Positions 60,092-64,000 of a DNA stretch of 64,000 nt are shown piece by piece; position 1 is the stretch's first letter, and each line of letters starts with the position of its first letter. The notes beneath the pieces are model-generated. The model ran no database searches. It was not told where the DNA came from and saw only the letters and a list, made by a program, of their open reading frames with translations. The translations under genes and the position numbers were made by a program. Source of the stretch: Pseudomonas alloputida. GTDB lineage: Bacteria; Pseudomonadota; Gammaproteobacteria; Pseudomonadales; Pseudomonadaceae. Location of the stretch: assembly GCF_021283545.2 (NCBI RefSeq), contig NZ_CP128540.1:4313501-4377500 (forward strand). The letters are read 5' to 3'.

Positions 60092-62020
60092 TCAGCCTTC
60101 CAGCTCAGCCCAGCGCTCCACCAATACATCCAGCTCGCCCTGCAGCTTCTCGATCCGCGCCAGCACCGCCGAAGTTTCTGCAATCGGCCGCTGATAGAAG
60201 CCCGCCGCATTCACTTCTTCCTGGGCTTCAGCCATACGCTGCTCCAGCTCATCGATCTGCCCCGGCAGCATCTCCAGCTCACGCTGCAGCTTGTAGCTCA
60301 GCTTCTTCTTCGAAGCGTCTTCCACCACCGGCGCCGCAACAGGCTCAGGCTTGGCCTCGACCTTCTCCACCACCGCACTGTTGAGCGCAGACTTACCGCC
60401 CTTGCTCTCGGTCACACCCAGCAGCTTCGGCGAGCCGCCCTGGCGAATCCAGTCCTCGTAACCGCCCACATACTCACGCACCTTGCCCTCGCCTTCGAAC
60501 ACCAGCGTGCTGGTCACGACGTTATCGAGGAAGGCCCGGTCGTGGCTGACCATCAGCACGGTGCCCTTGTAGTTGGACAGCACCTCTTCCAGCAGCTCGA
60601 GGGTTTCCACGTCCAGGTCGTTGGTCGGTTCGTCGAGCACCAGCAGGTTGGCCGGCTTGCTGAACAGCTTGGCCAGCAGCAGCCGCGCACGCTCACCACC
60701 TGACAGCGCCTTGACCGGCGTGCGCGCGCGCTGGGGGCTGAACAGGAAGTCGCCCAGGTAGCTCAGCACGTGGCGGTTCTGGCCATCGATCTCGATGAAA
60801 TCACGGCCTTCAGCCAGGTTGTCGATTACGGTCTTTTCCAGGTCGAGCTGGTGGCGCATCTGGTCGAAATAGGCCACCTCAAGCTTGGTGCCGCGCTCCA
60901 CTTTGCCCGCAGTGGGCTCAAGGTCGCCCAGCATCATCTTGAGCAACGTGGTCTTGCCAGTGCCGTTTGCGCCCAGCAGACCGATGCGATCCTGCCGCTG
61001 CAGGACCATGGAAAAGTCCTTGACCAGCAGGGGGCCGTCCGCGTGATGGAAGCTGACATTCTCCAGCACCATCACCTGCTTGCCGGATTTGTCCGCGGCT
61101 TCGATCTGGATGTTGGCCTTGCCCTGTCGTTCACGGCGCTCGCCACGCTCCACACGCAGGGCCTTCAGTGCACGCACGCGGCCTTCGTTGCGGGTACGGC
61201 GGGCCTTGATACCCTGGCGGATCCACACTTCTTCCTGGGCCAGGCGCTTGTCGAACAGCGCGTTGGCGGTTTCTTCAGCGGCCAGTGCGGCCTCCTTGTG
61301 CACCAGGAAGCTGGCGTAGTCACCGTTCCAGTCGATCAGGCCGCCGCGGTCCAGTTCGAGGATACGGGTGGCCAGGTTCTGCAGGAACGAACGGTCGTGG
61401 GTGATGAACAATACCGCGCCGTTGAAGCCACGCAAGGCCTCTTCGAGCCAGGCGATGGCACCGATGTCCAGGTGGTTGGTCGGTTCGTCGAGCAGCAGCA
61501 GGTCAGGCTCGGACACCAGCGCCTGGGCCAGCAGTACGCGGCGGCGCCAGCCACCGGACAGCTCGGCCAGGGTCTTGTCGGCCGGCAGCTGCAGGCGGCT
61601 GAGTGTGCTTTCCACCACCTGCTGCAGGCGCCAGCCGTCGCGGGCTTCCAGCTCGTGCTGGACGTGCATGAGTTTTTCCAGGTCTTCATCGCCCTGGATG
61701 TTCATGCTCAGGTGGTGGAACTGCGCCAGCAATTCGCCCACGCCGTCCAGACCAGCGGCTACCACGTCGAACACGGTGCGCTCGTCGGCCACCGGCAATT
61801 CCTGTGGCAACTCACCGATCTTCAGGCCAGGAGCACGCCAGATTTCACCGTCGTCGCCCTTCTGCTCGCCCTTGACCAGGCGCAGCATGCTCGACTTGCC
61901 GGTGCCGTTGCGGCCGATGATGCACACCCGCTCGCCACGAGCGATCTGCCAGGACACTTTGTCCAGCAGCGGCATGGCGCCGAATGCGAGGGACACATCG
62001 CTGAATTTGAGCAGGGTCAT
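60092..62020 (-). CDS. uup: ABC-F family ATPase Uup
   Basis: A 642-residue ABC-F protein with two ATPase domains: first Walker A IGRNGTGKSSMLR with signature LSGGWRRRV and LLLDEPTNHLD; second Walker A LGANGTGKTTLLK with signature LSGGERARLLLA and VLDEPTNDLD. The C-terminal coiled coil (LSYKLQRELEMLPGQIDELEQ and onward) is the Uup DNA/ribosome-binding arm. No membrane domain. Uup acts on ribosomes and limits precise excision of transposons. ATG 62020 follows GGAGACGAAC; the frame stays open 66 codons further upstream without support. Confidence 0.93.
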   Translation of the reverse strand: MTLLKFSDVSLAFGAMPLLDKVSWQIARGERVCIIGRNGTGKSSMLRLVKGEQKGDDGEIWRAPGLKIGELPQELPVADERTVFDVVAAGLDGVGELLAQFHHLSMNIQGDEDLEKLMHVQHELEARDGWRLQQVVESTLSRLQLPADKTLAELSGGWRRRVLLAQALVSEPDLLLLDEPTNHLDIGAIAWLEEALRGFNGAVLFITHDRSFLQNLATRILELDRGGLIDWNGDYASFLVHKEAALAAEETANALFDKRLAQEEVWIRQGIKARRTRNEGRVRALKALRVERGERRERQGKANIQIEAADKSGKQVMVLENVSFHHADGPLLVKDFSMVLQRQDRIGLLGANGTGKTTLLKMMLGDLEPTAGKVERGTKLEVAYFDQMRHQLDLEKTVIDNLAEGRDFIEIDGQNRHVLSYLGDFLFSPQRARTPVKALSGGERARLLLAKLFSKPANLLVLDEPTNDLDVETLELLEEVLSNYKGTVLMVSHDRAFLDNVVTSTLVFEGEGKVREYVGGYEDWIRQGGSPKLLGVTESKGGKSALNSAVVEKVEAKPEPVAAPVVEDASKKKLSYKLQRELEMLPGQIDELEQRMAEAQEEVNAAGFYQRPIAETSAVLARIEKLQGELDVLVERWAELEG

Positions 62021-62240
62021 GTTCGTCTCCATAAATCGGGCGCGCATTCTACCTGACTTGGCCTTCGACGGCATCCGCCAGGCCAACCGGTAGGCACCTG
62101 GCGACATCTGGTCGAACTTAATATCCCGATACAAGCACAGTGCTTTCACCCACTGCCGGCAAACAGCTAAGCTAAGGCAATAGCTTTCAATAGTGCTGGC
62201 TCCGCCGACACTTCCCATGGTTCAACTGCCCGGACGTATC

Positions 62241-64000
62241 ATGCGCAGCCGCCTGTTACATATCGCATCCTGCCTGCTGCTTACCGCTGCCACCTGCGCA
62301 GCGCAGGCCACCGACCTGACCCTGCAACGCCAGTACTATGACGAGGCCAAGCGAGCGCTGGCCAAAGGCGACAAAGGCCCGTACCTGCGCTATGCCCAGG
62401 CCTTGAGCGACTACCCGCTGACGCCCTACCTGGCCTACGACGAACTCACCGCCCGCCTGAAGAGTGCCAGCAACCAGGAAATCGAAGGTTTCCTGGCCAA
62501 GCATGGCGACCTGCCCCAGGCCAACTGGATGAAACTGCGCTGGTTGCGCTGGCTGGCAGAACGCGGCGAGTGGGATACGTTCGTCAAGTACTACGACCCC
62601 AAGCTCAACTTCACCGAACTGGACTGCCTCAACGGCCAATACCAGCTCAGCCACGGCCTGCGCGCCGAAGGTTACGCCACCGCCGACAAGCTGTGGAACG
62701 TCGGCAAATCGCAACCTGCCGCCTGCGACACACTGTTCGGCATGTGGGCAGCCGAAGGCCAGCTGACCGAGGCCAAGCGCTGGGAACGCACCAAGCTGGC
62801 CGCCCAGGCGCGCAACTACGGCCTGGCCAACACCCTGGTCAAGACCCTGACCACCCTCGGCCCGCAGGGGCGCCTGCTGATCGACGTCGCGCAGAAGCCC
62901 GAGCTGCTCAACCAGCCGTCGCGCTTTACCCCGGTCAACGAGGCCATGTCCGACGTGGTCAGCCTCGGCCTTCGTCGCCTGGCCCGGCAGAACCCGGAGC
63001 GGGCCATGGCACTGCTCGACGATTACGCCCAGCGCATGCACTTCTCGGGTGACGAAAAAGTGGCCATCGCCCGCGAAATCGGCCTGACCCTCGCACGCCG
63101 CTACGACCCACGCGCGCTCGACCTGATGACCCGCTATGACCCCCAGCTGCGCGACAACACCGTCAGCGAATGGCGCCTTCGCCTGCTGCTGCGCCTGGGC
63201 CGCTGGGAGGACGCCTACGAGTTGACCAAGCGCCTTCCCCAGGACCTGGCCAGCACCAGCCGCTGGAAGTACTGGCAGGCTCGCAGCCTGGAGCTGGCAC
63301 AGCCAAACAACCCGCAGGTCCCGCTTCTTTACAAGGCCGCAGCGCGTGAGCGTGACTTCTATGGCTTCCTCGCCGCCGACCGGGCACAGACACCGTACCA
63401 GCTGAACAACAAGCCGCTGCTGCTGAGCCCACAACTGGTCAAGAAGGTTCGCAACACGCCCGGCATCCAGCGCGCACTGGAATTCCACGCCCGCGGCCAG
63501 ATCGTCGACGGCCGCCGTGAGTGGTACCACGTCAGCCGCCACTTCACCCGTGACGAGATGGTTGCGCAGGCACGCCTGGGCTATGAGCTGCGTTGGTACT
63601 TCCCGGCTATCCGCACCATCAGCCAGGCCCGGTACTGGGACGACCTGGACATCCGCTTCCCCATGGCCCACCGCGACACGCTGGTGCGTGAAGCCAAGGT
63701 TCGCGGCCTGCATTCGAGCTGGGTATTCGCCATCACTCGCCAGGAAAGCGCCTTCATGGAGGACGCACGCTCACCCGTGGGCGCCAGCGGCCTGATGCAG
63801 CTGATGCCGGCCACCGCCAAGGAAACCGCACGCAAGTTCAGCATCCCGCTGGCCTCACCGGCGCAAGTGCTGAACCCGGACAAGAACATCCAGCTGGGTG
63901 CGGCCTACCTGAGCCAGGTACACAGCCAGTTCAACGGCAACCGGGTGCTGGCTTCGGCAGCCTACAACGCCGGGCCCGGGCGCGTGCGACAGTGGCTCAA
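62241..64000 (+). CDS. slt: Soluble lytic murein transglycosylase (partial, runs off the window)
   Basis: The 5' part of a Slt70-type gene. Signal peptide MRSRLLHIASCLLLTAATCA; a long alpha-superhelical U-domain (repeats such as LARRYDPRALDLMTRYDPQ); the SLT catalytic domain begins near residue 480 with catalytic Glu in ITRQESAFMEDARSPVGA, GLMQLMPATAK, and AYNAGPGRVRQWL at the end of the window. The enzyme cleaves peptidoglycan strands to 1,6-anhydroMurNAc. ATG 62241 fits the signal peptide; ATG 62217 in frame would add 8 residues. About 60 residues are missing at the 3' end. Confidence 0.93.
   Translation, partial: MRSRLLHIASCLLLTAATCAAQATDLTLQRQYYDEAKRALAKGDKGPYLRYAQALSDYPLTPYLAYDELTARLKSASNQEIEGFLAKHGDLPQANWMKLRWLRWLAERGEWDTFVKYYDPKLNFTELDCLNGQYQLSHGLRAEGYATADKLWNVGKSQPAACDTLFGMWAAEGQLTEAKRWERTKLAAQARNYGLANTLVKTLTTLGPQGRLLIDVAQKPELLNQPSRFTPVNEAMSDVVSLGLRRLARQNPERAMALLDDYAQRMHFSGDEKVAIAREIGLTLARRYDPRALDLMTRYDPQLRDNTVSEWRLRLLLRLGRWEDAYELTKRLPQDLASTSRWKYWQARSLELAQPNNPQVPLLYKAAARERDFYGFLAADRAQTPYQLNNKPLLLSPQLVKKVRNTPGIQRALEFHARGQIVDGRREWYHVSRHFTRDEMVAQARLGYELRWYFPAIRTISQARYWDDLDIRFPMAHRDTLVREAKVRGLHSSWVFAITRQESAFMEDARSPVGASGLMQLMPATAKETARKFSIPLASPAQVLNPDKNIQLGAAYLSQVHSQFNGNRVLASAAYNAGPGRVRQWL

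Overview
The window is high-GC, densely coded chromosomal DNA from a Pseudomonas of the P. putida group. Three things point there: many copies of the P. putida REP palindrome (GTAGGAGCGGGTTTACCCGC core, usually as inverted pairs), a copper-inducible cin cluster (azurin-like CinA, preQ0 reductase CinQ, two-component CinRS), and a gene order (dusA-tal-rssC-rssB; lolCDE; sthA; gap-mfd; nagZ-psrA-lexA-sulA-topA-fadAB) that follows the Pseudomonas core backbone. No rRNA or tRNA gene, CRISPR array or intact mobile element was seen.

Region 1 (1-7840): the tRNA hydroxylase gene miaE, a tandem universal stress protein behind a perfect ANR/FNR-type box, a complete NAD-dependent molybdenum formate dehydrogenase operon (fdsGBAD, translationally overlapping), and a ProQ/FinO-domain RNA chaperone. 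Region 2 (7963-12915): a polyamine (putrescine) catabolic operon, glutamylpolyamine synthetase, gamma-glutamyl-GABA hydrolase and SpuC aminotransferase, flanked on both sides by near-duplicate XRE-cupin regulators. Region 3 (13129-19000) is the accessory-like part: LysR, an SDR without the usual Tyr/Lys pair, a GFA-type zinc protein, an AraC-GyrI regulator, a glycine-run secreted protein, an IS5-family transposase remnant, a LysE exporter, a chorismate-mutase-like protein and a broken tyrosine integrase lying against the 5' end of dusA.

Region 4 (19097-31180): dusA, tal, a PhoD-like phosphatase, the rssC/rssB switch, a PilZ protein, mlaA, a HAD-like protein without HAD catalytic aspartates, and the divergent cinAQ/cinRS copper cluster. 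Region 5 (31220-43796): LolCDE lipoprotein export, a second PilZ protein, a glycerophosphodiesterase, the soluble transhydrogenase SthA, an orphan ApbE flavin transferase, an N-terminally extended GAPDH and, head to head with it, Mfd.

Region 6 (43806-64000): CsiV-like protein, SWIM-SNF2 helicase, nagZ, then psrA and lexA divergently transcribed from an intergenic region holding two PsrA boxes and two SOS boxes; lexA is followed by sulA. Then topA, the fatty-acid beta-oxidation pair fadBA (in Pseudomonas a PsrA target, so regulator and target are about 8 kb apart here), a small Usp, the ABC-F protein Uup and the start of the lytic transglycosylase gene slt, which runs off the end.

No clearly undescribed multi-gene system was found. 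The most interesting points are the paired regulators around the polyamine operon and their operator arrays, the integrase scar at dusA, the apparently catalytically altered SDR and HAD proteins, the orphan ApbE, and the psrA-fadBA arrangement. All comparisons with other genomes are from memory; no search was run.
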